Shown: positions 36,216-48,505 of the stretch, piece by piece
Layout of the letters: each line of letters begins with the position of its first letter
Position numbering within the stretch: position 1 is the first letter of the stretch
DNA from: Candidatus Westeberhardia cardiocondylae
Lineage (GTDB): Bacteria; Pseudomonadota; Gammaproteobacteria; Enterobacterales; Enterobacteriaceae
NCBI GenBank assembly: GCA_024648765.1
Contig: JABYQC010000002.1
Coordinates: 1 to 62,198 of the forward strand
Length of the DNA: 62,198 nucleotides
Reading direction: 5' to 3'
Position numbers and translations under genes: made by a program
The notes under the pieces: model-generated
What the model saw: only the letters and a program-made list of their open reading frames with translations
Told to the model about the DNA's origin: nothing
Database searches by the model: none

Positions 36216-38081
36216 ATGAACATATTATTTTTAATACCATTGTTTCCTTTAATAAGTTTTTTTGCATTGCAAATTCCAATACGGAAATATAGTACAAAAT
36301 ATATCACAATTATTGGAATTGGTGGCGTTGGATTATCTTTATGTACCAATATATTCATAGGAAATGAATTTTATTACCATTTAAAAGATAACGAATCTTA
36401 TTTCTATAAGCAACATTTGTGGACATGGATGAAAATAAATGATTTCCATATTAATATGACATTATTCTTAGATGTATTGTCAATAATCCTAATATTCATG
36501 ATATTAGGTATTGGATTTTTAATTACAATATATTCTTCGTGGTATATGAAAAAACATGCAAATTATTCGCTATTCTTTTCTTATATAAATTTATTTATCT
36601 CCAATATGATACTTTTAATTTTAGCAGATAATTTATTCACCATGTATTGTTTTTGGGAACTTGTAGGATTCTGTAGTTATCTTTTAATTAATTTTTATTA
36701 TAAAATACAAAAAAATAGAAAATTAGCAATGAAATCATTCATAATTACCAGAATAAGTGACATATTTTTATTGCTAGCAGTATTAACTCTGTACAATCAA
36801 CTTAAAACAATAAACTTTCATGAAATTTCATATTTACTAAAAAACACAAAAAATTTACCTAATATAGATACAGCAACTTACATGTTACTTATGGGAGCTA
36901 TGGGAAAATCTGCTCAATTTCCATGGCATACATGGTTAACACATGCTATGGTTGGTCCTACACCAGTATCAGCTTTAATTCATTCTGCAACTATGGTAAC
37001 TTCTGGAATATATTTAATATACAGAACACACACAATATTTCTCTGCGCACCAAAAATTTTACATATATTAAGCATGTTAAGTATTATCACAATAATATTA
37101 GCAGGAACATCAGCATTGGCGCAAAAAAACATCAAAAAAATACTAGCTTATTCTACAATTAGCCAACTTGGATATATATTTTTATCTCTTAGCATACAAG
37201 CATGGAGCACCGCAATATTTCATTTAATAACACATTCACTTTTTAAATCATTACTTTTTTTATCCACCGGTGCATTAACCACATCTTGTCATCATCAACA
37301 AAATATATACAAAATGGGTGGACTAAAACAACCACTATACTTTATTTATATATGTTTTATAACTGGAGGAGCATCACTAATAGGAATACCATGGATAAGC
37401 ATTGGTTTTTATTCAAAAAAACAATTGATATCTTCTATATTAAATTATAATAACTATTACATAATCTTCGCAGCAATACTAGGTACATTTTTTACCATTA
37501 TGTATACTCTGCGCATGATTTTTACTATATTTCATGGAAAAAATAAAATAATACCAAAAAAATCCTATAACATTACCTGCAATATTCCTTTAATAATATT
37601 ATTAATATCATCCACATTTCTTGGCGCTATTGTTATACAACCATTAATAAAACTTCTACAAAAAAATTCATATAATATAATATATACAAATAATATAATA
37701 ACACAATCCATAATATCCGAAATTACTATTATAATTGGAATATATTTATCAATAAAATTTTGGATCAAACAAAAACATTTATTTGCAAATCATAAAAAAA
37801 TCAAAAAATTCAAATATTGTATTCTATCATTTTTGCATGATGGATGGAAAATAGATAAAATATATCACATAATATTTGTTAACACATATAATATATTATG
37901 CAAAACTCTATCTAAAGATCCATTAGGCAAAAAACTATATTATATAATATACAAAATATTTCATTACATTACACTTGTTGGAGAAAATATCGAAAATAAT
38001 CAAAAAATATACCGACAGTACATATTATTTATGGGAATCAATACAATCCTCATTATCACAATCATTACATTAATATCATAA
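36216..38081 (+). CDS. nuoL: NADH-quinone oxidoreductase subunit L
   Basis: NuoL is the distal antiporter-like proton pump subunit with the long lateral helix. It has 621 residues (E. coli 613) and roughly sixteen membrane helices. Key charged positions are visible: FWELVGFCSYLLI (helix 5 Glu), MGKSAQFPWHTWLTHAMVGPTPVSALIHSA (Lys and His) and the helix 12 Lys in FYSKKQL. The C-terminal lateral-helix region is strongly drifted and Lys/Ile-rich. Confidence 0.98.
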   Translation: MNILFLIPLFPLISFFALQIPIRKYSTKYITIIGIGGVGLSLCTNIFIGNEFYYHLKDNESYFYKQHLWTWMKINDFHINMTLFLDVLSIILIFMILGIGFLITIYSSWYMKKHANYSLFFSYINLFISNMILLILADNLFTMYCFWELVGFCSYLLINFYYKIQKNRKLAMKSFIITRISDIFLLLAVLTLYNQLKTINFHEISYLLKNTKNLPNIDTATYMLLMGAMGKSAQFPWHTWLTHAMVGPTPVSALIHSATMVTSGIYLIYRTHTIFLCAPKILHILSMLSIITIILAGTSALAQKNIKKILAYSTISQLGYIFLSLSIQAWSTAIFHLITHSLFKSLLFLSTGALTTSCHHQQNIYKMGGLKQPLYFIYICFITGGASLIGIPWISIGFYSKKQLISSILNYNNYYIIFAAILGTFFTIMYTLRMIFTIFHGKNKIIPKKSYNITCNIPLIILLISSTFLGAIVIQPLIKLLQKNSYNIIYTNNIITQSIISEITIIIGIYLSIKFWIKQKHLFANHKKIKKFKYCILSFLHDGWKIDKIYHIIFVNTYNILCKTLSKDPLGKKLYYIIYKIFHYITLVGENIENNQKIYRQYILFMGINTILIITIITLIS

Positions 38082-38165
38082 ATATAAAAAATTATAAACA
38101 ATACCTAAAAATTTCTGATATAATCTCGGAAATTAATTCATAAATATATAATCACGGAATATTAT

Positions 38166-39686
38166 ATGTTACTTCCTTATCTTGTTCTAATTCCCTTCAT
38201 AGGTGGATTAATATCCTGGAAAATAGACAATATCACAAATAATAAAAAAATCACAAAATTTGTTTCCTTAATAACTATGGGAATTACTTTATCACTTTCT
38301 ATAATATTATGGACACAAGAAGAAAAAGAAAACATATCAAATACTTTTCCTCATTGGAAATCAGAATATACACTTGAATGGATTTCTAGATTCGGTATCA
38401 ATATTCATTTTGCCATAGATAATTTATCTAATACCATGATAATTCTCAGTACTTTCATGGGAATAATCGCTATACTATGTTCTTCTGGATCTGAAATTAA
38501 AAATCACCTTGGAGCATTTCATTTCAACATTCTGTGGGCTATAACTAATGTTATTGGCATATTCTTATCTGTTGATATGATATTATTTTATATATTTTGG
38601 GAAATAACATTATTTCCAATATATTTTTTAATTATATTATGGGGTCTTCCAACATCTACATTATATGAAAGAATTTCCTCAGCAAAAAAATTTTTGGTCT
38701 ATTCACAAACTAGCGGAATTATAATGTTAACATCTATTTTAGTTTTAGCATCAGTATATCACTGGAATTATGGAATTTGGACATTTAGTTACGAAAATTT
38801 ACTAAATACAAAAATACCAAAAATATTAGAACCAGCAATAATGCTAGGATTTTTCTTGGCCTTTTCCTTAAAAATACCAATCATTCCATTTCATGCATGG
38901 TTACCCAATGCACACAAACAAGCACCTACTGCTGGTTCTATTGAACTCACAGGATTATTGTTAAAAACTGGAATATATGGTATTTTCCGATTTAATTTAC
39001 CATTGTTTCCACATTCATCATACAATTTTTCTACAATTGCAACATATATTGGAATTATCGGAATATTTTATGGAGCATGGATGGCGTATACCCAAAATAA
39101 TATAAAAAAAGTTATTGCATACTCTAATATATCACATATGGGGTACGCTATAATAGCTGCATATAGTCAAAATAAATTAGCATATCAAGGAACTATTTTG
39201 CACATCATAGCACATACTATATCCTCAGCAGGAATCTTTATTATTTTTGGTCAAATATACAAAAGAGTTCAAACATACAATATCAAAAAAATAGATGGCA
39301 TGTGGAACAAATTACAAACAATTCCTTCTATGCTATTATTCTTTTTTGCTGCAACACTTGGTATACCAGGAACAGGAAATTTCATAGGAGAAACAACAAT
39401 ATTGTTTGGTATCTATGCAGAAACACCAATACTTGCAACTATTGCTTCAATGGGATTAATTATTACCACAGTTTATACCTTAAAAATCATGCAAAAAATA
39501 TTATACCAAGATAAAAAATTCCATAAAAAAATACAACATGTTACAAAACAAGAACAATGTATTGTTTACTTAATTGCTATTCTATTAATACTCACAGGAA
39601 TATTTCCACAATTTATAATACAAAAATCTAATAACACCATGAATAACATCCACGAATATTTTACAACACACAAAAACCAATTTTAA
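38166..39686 (+). CDS. nuoM: NADH-quinone oxidoreductase subunit M
   Basis: NuoM is an antiporter-like proton pump subunit between NuoN and NuoL. The 506 residues (E. coli 509) start MLLPYLVLIPFIGG and keep FWEITLFPIYFLI (essential Glu), PIIPFHAWLPNAHKQAPTAGS (Lys/His region), KVIAYSNISHMGY and the C-terminal GNFIGETTILFG. About fourteen membrane helices are expected. Confidence 0.98.
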   Translation: MLLPYLVLIPFIGGLISWKIDNITNNKKITKFVSLITMGITLSLSIILWTQEEKENISNTFPHWKSEYTLEWISRFGINIHFAIDNLSNTMIILSTFMGIIAILCSSGSEIKNHLGAFHFNILWAITNVIGIFLSVDMILFYIFWEITLFPIYFLIILWGLPTSTLYERISSAKKFLVYSQTSGIIMLTSILVLASVYHWNYGIWTFSYENLLNTKIPKILEPAIMLGFFLAFSLKIPIIPFHAWLPNAHKQAPTAGSIELTGLLLKTGIYGIFRFNLPLFPHSSYNFSTIATYIGIIGIFYGAWMAYTQNNIKKVIAYSNISHMGYAIIAAYSQNKLAYQGTILHIIAHTISSAGIFIIFGQIYKRVQTYNIKKIDGMWNKLQTIPSMLLFFFAATLGIPGTGNFIGETTILFGIYAETPILATIASMGLIITTVYTLKIMQKILYQDKKFHKKIQHVTKQEQCIVYLIAILLILTGIFPQFIIQKSNNTMNNIHEYFTTHKNQF

Positions 39687-39701
39687 ACTTTATTACAAAA
39701 A

Positions 39702-41183
39702 ATGAATAAAATACCCACAACATTAATAGCATTATTGCCATTATTAACTATTAGCATAACAATTTTAATAATATTATTAAATATTACATGGAAAAACAAT
39801 CAAACAGTTAATATGTATCTCACAAGTATAGGATTAAATTTAGCAATTTATTTTACAAAATACTGCAATCAAAAAATACCAATATATATAGCACCATTAA
39901 TAACAATAGATAAATTTTCCATATTTTATACAAATTTAATTTTATTAGGATACTTAATAATAAATTTTTCTTCCCATATTTGGATAAAAACAATATTAAA
40001 AAATCAAAGAAGTGAATTTTATATACTGTTATTAATTTCTTCTATAGGAAGCATAATACTATGTAGTAGTGAAAATTTTTTAACTTTATTTTTCGGAATA
40101 GAAATAATTTCTCTTACATTATTTGGTATCATAGGATATAATATACCAAAAGGTCACAATAAATCCCTCGAAATAACTACATACTATATAATATTATCCA
40201 TAATCTCCTCATCTTTTTTAATATTTGGTATAGCACTAATATATGCATATTGCGGAGATCTATCATTCTACAACATCAAAGAATTATTACAACACAATAC
40301 TTTATTAATAAATCACCCTATGATACTCATAGGAGTATGTATGATAACAATCGGAATAGGATTTAAATTATCCCTTGCACCATTTCATTATTTATCTCCG
40401 CAAATTTATCAACAATCTCCATCGCAACATATTATATTCATAACTATTAACAAAATTACGATTTTTTTAGCAACAATGCGTTTTTTTTCACATACATTAT
40501 TAATACATAATAAAACACTTTGCCAATTACTAATATCCCTTGCAAGCATTTCTATACTACTAGGAACATGCATGGCACTAAAACAAAAAAACATAAAAAA
40601 ACTTTTAAGTTATTCCTCCATTGCAACACTTGGTTATTTAACTATCAGTTTAACCACCATAACACCCCATTATTCTCTAACAATAGAAGGAACAGGAGTA
40701 TATATCTTAGGATATCTTATTGCTACTATAGGAGTATTAAATATAATAAGTATAATATCCAAAATATATACTACAGAAAAAAAAACACAAAAAACCCATC
40801 TTACATCCTTCTACAAAGGATTATTTTGGAAACATCCATATATATCAATAGCATTCACCACGTTTTTATTATCTCTTGCTGGCATACCTATAACAATAGG
40901 TTTTATCGGTAAACTATATATCATCATGTTAAGTATCCATAATCAAATATACTGGGTAACCATAATCACAATTATTGGAACTATAATAAATATGTTATAT
41001 TATATATATATAATTACTATTTTATATCTACCTACCAAAAAAACAGAAAAAAATAAAATAATACAGTTTAAACACACAAACTATTATAGAAATTTCATTA
41101 TAATTATTTTTTCTACATTAACTACAATATTTCTGGGAATATATCCAAAACCATTGATTACAATACTGCAAACAATAAAATAA
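39702..41183 (+). CDS. nuoN: NADH-quinone oxidoreductase subunit N
   Basis: NuoN is the antiporter-like subunit nearest NuoK. It has 493 residues (E. coli 485). Recognisable parts are FFGIEIISLTLFGIIGY (helix 5 Glu), GIGFKLSLAPFHYLSPQIYQ (Lys and His), KKLLSYSSIATLGYL and LSLAGIPITIGFIGKLYI. It is the last nuo gene. The converging nrdB gene ends 30 bases further on, so the shared terminator must be very short. Confidence 0.97.
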   Translation: MNKIPTTLIALLPLLTISITILIILLNITWKNNQTVNMYLTSIGLNLAIYFTKYCNQKIPIYIAPLITIDKFSIFYTNLILLGYLIINFSSHIWIKTILKNQRSEFYILLLISSIGSIILCSSENFLTLFFGIEIISLTLFGIIGYNIPKGHNKSLEITTYYIILSIISSSFLIFGIALIYAYCGDLSFYNIKELLQHNTLLINHPMILIGVCMITIGIGFKLSLAPFHYLSPQIYQQSPSQHIIFITINKITIFLATMRFFSHTLLIHNKTLCQLLISLASISILLGTCMALKQKNIKKLLSYSSIATLGYLTISLTTITPHYSLTIEGTGVYILGYLIATIGVLNIISIISKIYTTEKKTQKTHLTSFYKGLFWKHPYISIAFTTFLLSLAGIPITIGFIGKLYIIMLSIHNQIYWVTIITIIGTIINMLYYIYIITILYLPTKKTEKNKIIQFKHTNYYRNFIIIIFSTLTTIFLGIYPKPLITILQTIK

Positions 41184-41213
41184 TTCACACATTTAAAAAC
41201 ATGTTGTAAAAAA

Positions 41214-42338
41214 TTACAATTTAAATTTACTAAGATTATCATAATCAATCTCTGAATTAATTTGATTAATCAAATAAGAACTAGCTTCAACCTCCTGTGG
41301 AGCAACTTGCACATTATCCGAAAATAACCAAGAATCAATCCAAGGAATTGGATTAGAAACAACGTCAAAAATACAATCTAAACCAATTGCTTGCATACGA
41401 ATATTAGTAATATACTCTATATACTGAATCAAGATATCTTTATTTAAACCAATCATAGAGCCATCATGAAACAAATAATCTGCCCAATCTTTTTCTTGAT
41501 TTGCTGCAACCAAAAATATATCAAAAAATTCCTTTTGGCATTCTAAAAAAATTTCCTTAATATCAACATCATACATACGTAACAAATTTAACATATGCTG
41601 CGTACCAGATAAATGCAAAGATTCATCTCTAGCAATTAAACGAATAATTTTCGCATTTCCTTCCATTAACTCCCGTTCAGCAAAAGCAAAAGAACAAGCA
41701 AAACTTACATAAAATCGAATACCTTCTAACACATTAACACTCATTAAACACAAATAAAGCTGTTTTTTTAATTCTCTTAAACTTACTTCGCCAACTTTTC
41801 CATTAATTTTATACTTATTTATTCCAAATAAATGATAATAATGAATATGTTCAATTAGAGTATCATAATATACTGCAATATCCTTTGCACGCCTCAAAAT
41901 CTCTTTATTACTTACAATATCATCAAATATCATAGATGGATTATTAACAATATTACGAATAATATGTGTATAAGATCTAGAATGAATTGTTTCAGAAAAT
42001 GACCAGGTTTCTATCCAAGTTTCTAATTCAGGAATAGAAGCTATAGGCAAAAAAGCTACATTAGGACTACGACCTTGAATAGAATCTAATAAAGTTTGAT
42101 ATTTCAAATTACTAATAAAAATATGTTTTTCATGTTCCGGCAAAGAACAATAATCCACCCTATCACGAGAAATATCAATTTCTTCTGGACGCCAAAAAAA
42201 AGATAACTGCTTTTCAATTAATTTTTCAAAAATTTCATGTTTTTGTTGATCAAAACGAGTTACATTCACTGGTTGACCAAAAAACATTGGTTCTAACAAT
42301 TGATTATTTTTATTTTGAGAAAAAGTAGTATATTTCAT
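41214..42338 (-). CDS. nrdB: Ribonucleoside-diphosphate reductase beta subunit (class Ia)
   Basis: NrdB houses the diiron-tyrosyl radical cofactor. From the ATG at 42336-42338 it has 374 residues (E. coli 376). A TTG one codon earlier is in frame, but GAGGAT fits the ATG. Iron ligands and radical Tyr are visible in [30 protein letters not shown] and [16 protein letters not shown]. The C-terminal LSKFKL matches the LSNFQL tail that docks NrdA. It lies 37 bases after nrdA and is surely co-transcribed. Confidence 0.98.
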   Translation of the reverse strand: MKYTTFSQNKNNQLLEPMFFGQPVNVTRFDQQKHEIFEKLIEKQLSFFWRPEEIDISRDRVDYCSLPEHEKHIFISNLKYQTLLDSIQGRSPNVAFLPIASIPELETWIETWSFSETIHSRSYTHIIRNIVNNPSMIFDDIVSNKEILRRAKDIAVYYDTLIEHIHYYHLFGINKYKINGKVGEVSLRELKKQLYLCLMSVNVLEGIRFYVSFACSFAFAERELMEGNAKIIRLIARDESLHLSGTQHMLNLLRMYDVDIKEIFLECQKEFFDIFLVAANQEKDWADYLFHDGSMIGLNKDILIQYIEYITNIRMQAIGLDCIFDVVSNPIPWIDSWLFSDNVQVAPQEVEASSYLINQINSEIDYDNLSKFKL

Positions 42339-42378
42339 CAATCAAAATCCTCGTTTATATAAAATATTTTTAACAATA

Positions 42379-44676
42379 TTAAACATGACAACAAGAAGAC
42401 AAATTGTGTTCCTGAGAATACAAAAATTTTTCATGTACCTGCATATTTTTCTGCGGATCCATGGCTCCATCACGAGTATTATGATAATATAAAGTTTTCA
42501 ATCCAAATTTATAAGCAATTAATACATCTTGTAATAATTGCATCATGGGGATTTTACCATGTAAAAATTTTGAGGGATCGTAATTTGTATTAGCTGAAAT
42601 AGCTTGATCAACAAATTTTTGCATAATCCCGACTAAATGCAAATAACCAATATTATTTGGAATATTCCAAAGAAATTCATATTTATCACCTAAACGTATA
42701 GATTCGGGAACAACTTGTCTTAAAATACCATCTTTAGAAGTTTTTACAGTCAAAATAGAACGGGGAGGCTCAATACCATTAGTTGCATTAGACACTTGTG
42801 AAGATGTTTCAGAAGGCATCAAAGCTGATAAAGTTGAATTTCTCAAACCATATCTTTTAACTTGTTTACGCAATTTCTTCCAATCACAATGTAACGGTTC
42901 ATTAACAATATCATCAATATCACGCTTATATGTATCAATTGGAAAAATATCATTAAAATAATTTGTTTCAAAAAACAGAGGACATGCACCATACTCTTTC
43001 GCTAAATTACATGAAGCTTTTAATAAATAATATTGCATCTTTTCAAATGTACGATGTGTAAGATTATTAGCGCTACCATCAGAATAACGAACACCATGTT
43101 TAGCTAAATAATATGCAAAATTAATTACACCAATACCAAGAGATCGTCTACCTATTGCAGCATTTTTAGCTGATGGAGTTAAATAACTTTGATAATCAAG
43201 TAGAGAATCGAGAGCTCGAACAACTAAATCTGATAATTCATCAAATTCATCAAGATTATCAATAGTTCCCAAATTAAAAGCAGACAACATACACAATGCA
43301 ATTTCTGCACAATCATCATCAATATGATTAATAGGTTTAGTCGGCAAAGTAACTTCTAAACACAAATTAGACTGACGAATAGGAGCAAATTTAGGATTAA
43401 ATGCACCATGCGTATTACAGTGATCAACATTTTGTATATAAATACGTCCTGTAGAAGATCTTTCCTGCATCATTAACGCAAATAATTCTCTTGCTTTAAC
43501 TCTGCGATACCTAACACTAATATCTTGTTCATATTTTGTATATAATTTTGCAAATTCATTTTGATCAGAAAAAAAAGAATCATATAAATTAGGCACATCA
43601 GAAGGACTAAATAAAGTAATCTCCTCATCATTTAACAAACGACGATACATAAATCCATTTAATTGTACACCATAATCCATATAACGCACTCTATTTGTTT
43701 CTACTCCACGATTATTTTTTAATACTAAAAGATTTTCTATTTCTAAATGCCAAATGGGATAAAATAATGTTGCAGCACCACCTCGTACACCACCTTGTGA
43801 ACAAGATTTCACTGCAGTCTGAAAATATTTATAAAAAGGAATACAACCAGTATGGAAAGTTTCTCCGTTACGAATAGGACTACCTAAAGCTCGAATACGA
43901 CCAACATTCACACCTAAACCAGCTCTTTGCGATACATATTTGACGATGGCACTAGCTGTAGCATTAATAGAGTCTAAACTATCATCACATTCTATCAAGA
44001 CACAAGAGCTAAATTGTCTACTAGGAGTACGCACACCAGACATAATAGGAGTAGGAAGAGAAATTTTAAAAGTTGATATAGCATCATAAAAACGCTTGAC
44101 ATAATTTAATCTTTTTGCATGAGGATAATGCATAAACACAACTGCAGAAATTAAAATATACAAAAATTGCGCACTTTCATATATATCTCCAGTAATTCTA
44201 TTCTGCACCAAATACTTATTTTCCAATTGTTTAACAGCAGCGTAAGAAAATTGCATATCCCTACTATGATCCAAAAAACTATTCATGTATGATATTTCAT
44301 CATAACTATATTTTTCGAGCAAACATACATCATATTTACCTAATTTTACCAAACGACATATATGTTCATATAATTTAGGAGGATCAAACCTACCAAAAGC
44401 TTTTTTCCGTAAATGAAAAATAGCCAATCTTGCTGCAAGATATTGGTAATCAGGAAATTCGGAAGAAATTAAATCCGCAGAAGATTTAATAATAGTTTCA
44501 TGAATATCAGATGTTCTAATACCCTGATAAAATTGAATACGAGAACGTAACTCAACTTGCGATACAGAAACATTTTGCAATCCTTGTGCTGCCCAAGAAA
44601 TTACCTTATGAATTTTATCTAAATCAATATCTTCTTTACGACCATCTCTTTTCGTAACAAATAAATGCTGCTTCAC
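42379..44676 (-). CDS. nrdA: Ribonucleoside-diphosphate reductase alpha subunit (class Ia)
   Basis: NrdA reduces ribonucleoside diphosphates. It has 765 residues (E. coli 761), starting at GTG with GGAGGT upstream. It has the N-terminal ATP-cone (FVTKRDGRKEDIDLDKIH), active-site Cys in QFSSCVLIEC, the radical Cys and Glu in QSNLCLEVTLPT, the partner Cys in EIALCMLSAFNLG, and the Tyr pair in KTLYYHNTRDG. The C-terminal redox pair is unusual: the tail ends SSCCHV, with adjacent cysteines, where E. coli has CESGACKI (two Cys separated by four residues). Confidence 0.98.
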   Translation of the reverse strand: MKQHLFVTKRDGRKEDIDLDKIHKVISWAAQGLQNVSVSQVELRSRIQFYQGIRTSDIHETIIKSSADLISSEFPDYQYLAARLAIFHLRKKAFGRFDPPKLYEHICRLVKLGKYDVCLLEKYSYDEISYMNSFLDHSRDMQFSYAAVKQLENKYLVQNRITGDIYESAQFLYILISAVVFMHYPHAKRLNYVKRFYDAISTFKISLPTPIMSGVRTPSRQFSSCVLIECDDSLDSINATASAIVKYVSQRAGLGVNVGRIRALGSPIRNGETFHTGCIPFYKYFQTAVKSCSQGGVRGGAATLFYPIWHLEIENLLVLKNNRGVETNRVRYMDYGVQLNGFMYRRLLNDEEITLFSPSDVPNLYDSFFSDQNEFAKLYTKYEQDISVRYRRVKARELFALMMQERSSTGRIYIQNVDHCNTHGAFNPKFAPIRQSNLCLEVTLPTKPINHIDDDCAEIALCMLSAFNLGTIDNLDEFDELSDLVVRALDSLLDYQSYLTPSAKNAAIGRRSLGIGVINFAYYLAKHGVRYSDGSANNLTHRTFEKMQYYLLKASCNLAKEYGACPLFFETNYFNDIFPIDTYKRDIDDIVNEPLHCDWKKLRKQVKRYGLRNSTLSALMPSETSSQVSNATNGIEPPRSILTVKTSKDGILRQVVPESIRLGDKYEFLWNIPNNIGYLHLVGIMQKFVDQAISANTNYDPSKFLHGKIPMMQLLQDVLIAYKFGLKTLYYHNTRDGAMDPQKNMQVHEKFLYSQEHNLSSCCHV

Positions 44677-45330
44677 AATTTATAATCAACCTCCACAGTT
44701 TTAATAAAATAAAATACACACATTACATGCATTATATACAATATTTAACAAAATATATGCAACAACAATGCAAATTTTGTTATATATTAATACATATCCA
44801 CTATCTTAAACAATTCACACATCCTAAAGATGATTAATATACCATAATCATAAAAAATAAAAAATATAAAAATCTTAATACATAAAAGCCACATACCATA
44901 AATAGATACATAATACTATATAGATATATTTGCAAACATTTTACATACTTATACAAGTATATGCATATTATACAATAAAAACATCTCACGCAATTACATC
45001 AAATAAACTTTAAACACTAAAATACTATCTTAAAAAAAATTCCAAATATAATTTTATCTATACAAAAACATTAAATACAAAAATATATAATCAAAAATTT
45101 TCATAACCAAGTACATAATCATAATACACAAAAATACATAAATATCATTGATTAATATTATTAGCAAATCTTATAAAACTCATGAATACCTTCAAATATT
45201 TTCCAAAATTTTATAAAATATTTATTTTTATCATCATATAGTGTAAAATCCCACTCATCTAACGTATAAATACATTCATAAAAATTAAAACATTTTATAA
45301 AATATTAACTCAATAACTAAATGTAACATT
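44677..45330. other. Gene-free divergent spacer nrdA / gyrA (654 bases)
   Basis: It must hold promoters for both operons. No NrdR-type box, DnaA box or other site could be picked with confidence. No frames or RNA genes. Confidence 0.6.
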
Positions 45331-47886
45331 ATGCACAATAACACAAATAATATTATACCTATTACAATAGAAAAAGAACTCAAACAATCTTATTTAGATT
45401 ATGCGATGTCTGTTATCATTGGAAGAGCATTACCAGATGTACGAGATGGATTAAAACCAGTACATAGAAGAATACTATTTGCTATGAATATTTTAGGAAA
45501 TGACTGGAATAAACCACACAAAAAATCTGCAAGAATAGTTGGTGATGTTATTGGAAAATATCATCCACATGGAGATAATGCAGTTTACGAAACTATTGTA
45601 CGTATGGCGCAACCCTTTTCATTACGATATATACTAATAGATGGCCAAGGAAATTTTGGCTCCATAGATGGAGATTCTGCAGCAGCCATGCGATATACAG
45701 AAATTAGAATGACAAAAATTGCCCATGAATTACTATCTGAATTAAATCAAGAAACAGTGGATTATACAACAAATTATGATAATACTGAAAAAATACCAAA
45801 TATTTTTCCTACTAAAATACCAAACTTATTAATCAATGGCTCTTCTGGAATTGCTGTTGGAATGGCTACCAACATTCCACCACATAATCTTACCGAAGTA
45901 ATCAATGCTTGTCTAATATATATGGAAAATGAAAACATAACAACGGAAACATTAATGCAATATATTCCCGGTCCAGATTTTCCAACAGCCGCCATAATAA
46001 ATGGAATACAAGGAATCAAAGAAGCATATGAAACAGGAAAAGGAAAAATTTATATTCAAGCACGTGCTACTATCAAACATAACAGTAAAAATGGAAGAGA
46101 AACAATTATCATTAATGAAATCCCATACCAAGTAAATAAAGCAAAATTAATAGAAAAAATTTCTCACTTAATAAAAGACAAAAGAATAGAAGGAATAAGT
46201 AATTTACGAGATGAATCAGACAAAGATGGTATGCGCATTGTTATTAATATAAAAAAAAATGCTATTGGAAAAATTGTTTTAAAAAATTTGTATACATTAA
46301 GTCAACTACAAATATCATTTGGTATTAACATGGTTGCCCTGCATAAGGGGAAACCAAAAACTTTATCTCTCAAAGAAATTTTATCATCATTTTTGGAACA
46401 CCGAAAAGAAATTGTAACACGTAGAACAACATTTGAACTTAAAAAAACAAAAAAGAAAATCCAAAAATTAGAAGCATTAATCATAGCAATTAAAAATATC
46501 GATACTATTATTCAAATTATACGAAATGCTTCAACACAAAAAGAAATCACATCCATTATACAATCCACACCATGGAACATTACACATGACAATATAAATA
46601 ACACAAATTATAATAAAAAAACTTTTAACAATCACAAAAATCACAAAAAACACATAAAAAACTCATATAAACAAACAAAACATCTTACAACAATAAAACA
46701 ATATTACTTAAATGATAAACAAATCCATGAAATACTAAATTTAAAATTACATAAAATAAACCACTTAGAATACCAAAATATACTCATTAAATATCAAGAT
46801 ATGTTAAACACAAAACAAAAACTTATACACATACTCAATAACCCAAACAATATAACAAAAATTATCAAAAAAGAATTAATATTAACAAAAAATGAATATG
46901 ATGATCCAAGAAAAACAGAAATAATAACATATCCATCACCTATTAAAACTGAAGATTTAATCAACAAAGAAAAAGTAGTTGTTACATTATCACATCAAGG
47001 TTACGTTAAATATCAACCATTAACAGATTATGAAGCACAAAAACGCGGAGGAAAAGGAAAATCAGCAGCTAATATAAAAAATAAAGATTTCATAAATTCT
47101 TTATTAGTTACCAACACACATGATACAATTCTACTATTTTCAAATCTCGGGCAAGTATATTGGATGAAAGTGTATCAACTACCAGAAAATAATCGTACTT
47201 CACGAGGAAAACCAATAATTAACCTACTACCATTAAAAACAAATGAACATATCACTACTATTCTGCCCATTAAAACACACAAAAAAACATCTCGTAATAT
47301 TCTTATGGCAACAACAAATGGAAAAGTAAAAAAAACATCTTTTGATGAATTTATCCATCCACGTAATACTGGAATCATTGCCATTAATCTTAATAAAGGA
47401 GATAAATTAATTGGAGTAGATTTAACAAATGGAGAAAATGATATTATGCTATTTTCTGCATATGGAAAAGTAGTTCGTTTTTCAGAAAAAAAAATACGTA
47501 ATATGGGAAGAAAAGTCATAGGAATTCAAGGAATAAATTTAAAAAAAGGAGATAAAGTAGTATCTCTAATCATTCCAAAAAACAACAGCCCAATATTAAC
47601 TATTACCAAAAATGGATACGGAAAAAGAACCCAACAAACAGCATACCCAATAAAATCTCGTGCAACACAAGGAGTAATATCTATTAAAGTAACATCCAGA
47701 AATGGACTTGTAGTAGGTGCAGTACAAGCAGAAAATAACGATCAAATCATGATCATCACTGATTCCGGAAAATTAGTACGCATACGTGTATCAGAAATCA
47801 AAATCGTTAGCAGAAATACACAAGGTGTACGATTAATTAGAACCATAGAAAATGAACATGTAGTAGGAATACAAAGAATAATTTAA
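45331..47886 (+). CDS. gyrA: DNA gyrase subunit A
   Basis: GyrA cuts and rejoins DNA in the supercoiling reaction. It has 851 residues (E. coli 875). It shows [18 protein letters not shown], the active-site Tyr in [26 protein letters not shown] and the C-terminal wrapping domain with the GyrA box QKRGGKG and six-bladed repeats. In the quinolone-determining region HGDSAVYD of E. coli reads HGDNAVYE, so Ser83 is Asn and Asp87 is Glu. The acidic C-terminal tail is missing. The coiled-coil part near residues 410-450 is drifted and His/Asn/Lys-rich. Confidence 0.98.
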   Translation: MHNNTNNIIPITIEKELKQSYLDYAMSVIIGRALPDVRDGLKPVHRRILFAMNILGNDWNKPHKKSARIVGDVIGKYHPHGDNAVYETIVRMAQPFSLRYILIDGQGNFGSIDGDSAAAMRYTEIRMTKIAHELLSELNQETVDYTTNYDNTEKIPNIFPTKIPNLLINGSSGIAVGMATNIPPHNLTEVINACLIYMENENITTETLMQYIPGPDFPTAAIINGIQGIKEAYETGKGKIYIQARATIKHNSKNGRETIIINEIPYQVNKAKLIEKISHLIKDKRIEGISNLRDESDKDGMRIVINIKKNAIGKIVLKNLYTLSQLQISFGINMVALHKGKPKTLSLKEILSSFLEHRKEIVTRRTTFELKKTKKKIQKLEALIIAIKNIDTIIQIIRNASTQKEITSIIQSTPWNITHDNINNTNYNKKTFNNHKNHKKHIKNSYKQTKHLTTIKQYYLNDKQIHEILNLKLHKINHLEYQNILIKYQDMLNTKQKLIHILNNPNNITKIIKKELILTKNEYDDPRKTEIITYPSPIKTEDLINKEKVVVTLSHQGYVKYQPLTDYEAQKRGGKGKSAANIKNKDFINSLLVTNTHDTILLFSNLGQVYWMKVYQLPENNRTSRGKPIINLLPLKTNEHITTILPIKTHKKTSRNILMATTNGKVKKTSFDEFIHPRNTGIIAINLNKGDKLIGVDLTNGENDIMLFSAYGKVVRFSEKKIRNMGRKVIGIQGINLKKGDKVVSLIIPKNNSPILTITKNGYGKRTQQTAYPIKSRATQGVISIKVTSRNGLVVGAVQAENNDQIMIITDSGKLVRIRVSEIKIVSRNTQGVRLIRTIENEHVVGIQRII

Positions 47887-48505
47887 TATAGTAATACACA
47901 ATCCACTTTGTTAATTACATTCCAAAAAATATTTTCATAAAAATTTACTACAATACAACACAATATTACTTATATGAAAAAATTTATGTATACTATATAA
48001 CACTAATATACAACATTTAATAACAAACATTATTCTATAACACAAAACATAATATAATATAAACATGACAACATCTTATATAAAATACATGAAAACACAA
48101 AAATTTTATTACATAAAACATCACAAAAAACATTATGCTATAAATTTTTCCATAAAACATATTCAAAATACACAACACCAATTATCATAATAAATATACA
48201 CAACAATAAAAATAAAATTTTTCTTTTATCATATTAATCTATACTATAATATATAAATATTAGGAAACATGTTATATATACAAATAAAGTAAATAAATTG
48301 TATATAACCACAAAAATATCAATAATTATTCAAGCACAATAAACACAAACAATACATACAAAAACTTTATACAATAATTATCACTATTGTATTTTACCAC
48401 CAGAATAATCCAAACAAAAAATAAAAATAACAAATAAACATTACAAAAAAATACAATATATGTATAATAAAAATAAAATTATTGATATCAAAATTCCTTG
48501 TAAAT
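47887..48505. other. Gene-free spacer gyrA-dnaB (619 bases)
   Basis: A+T-rich, no recognisable gene, RNA or repeat. Confidence 0.6.
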
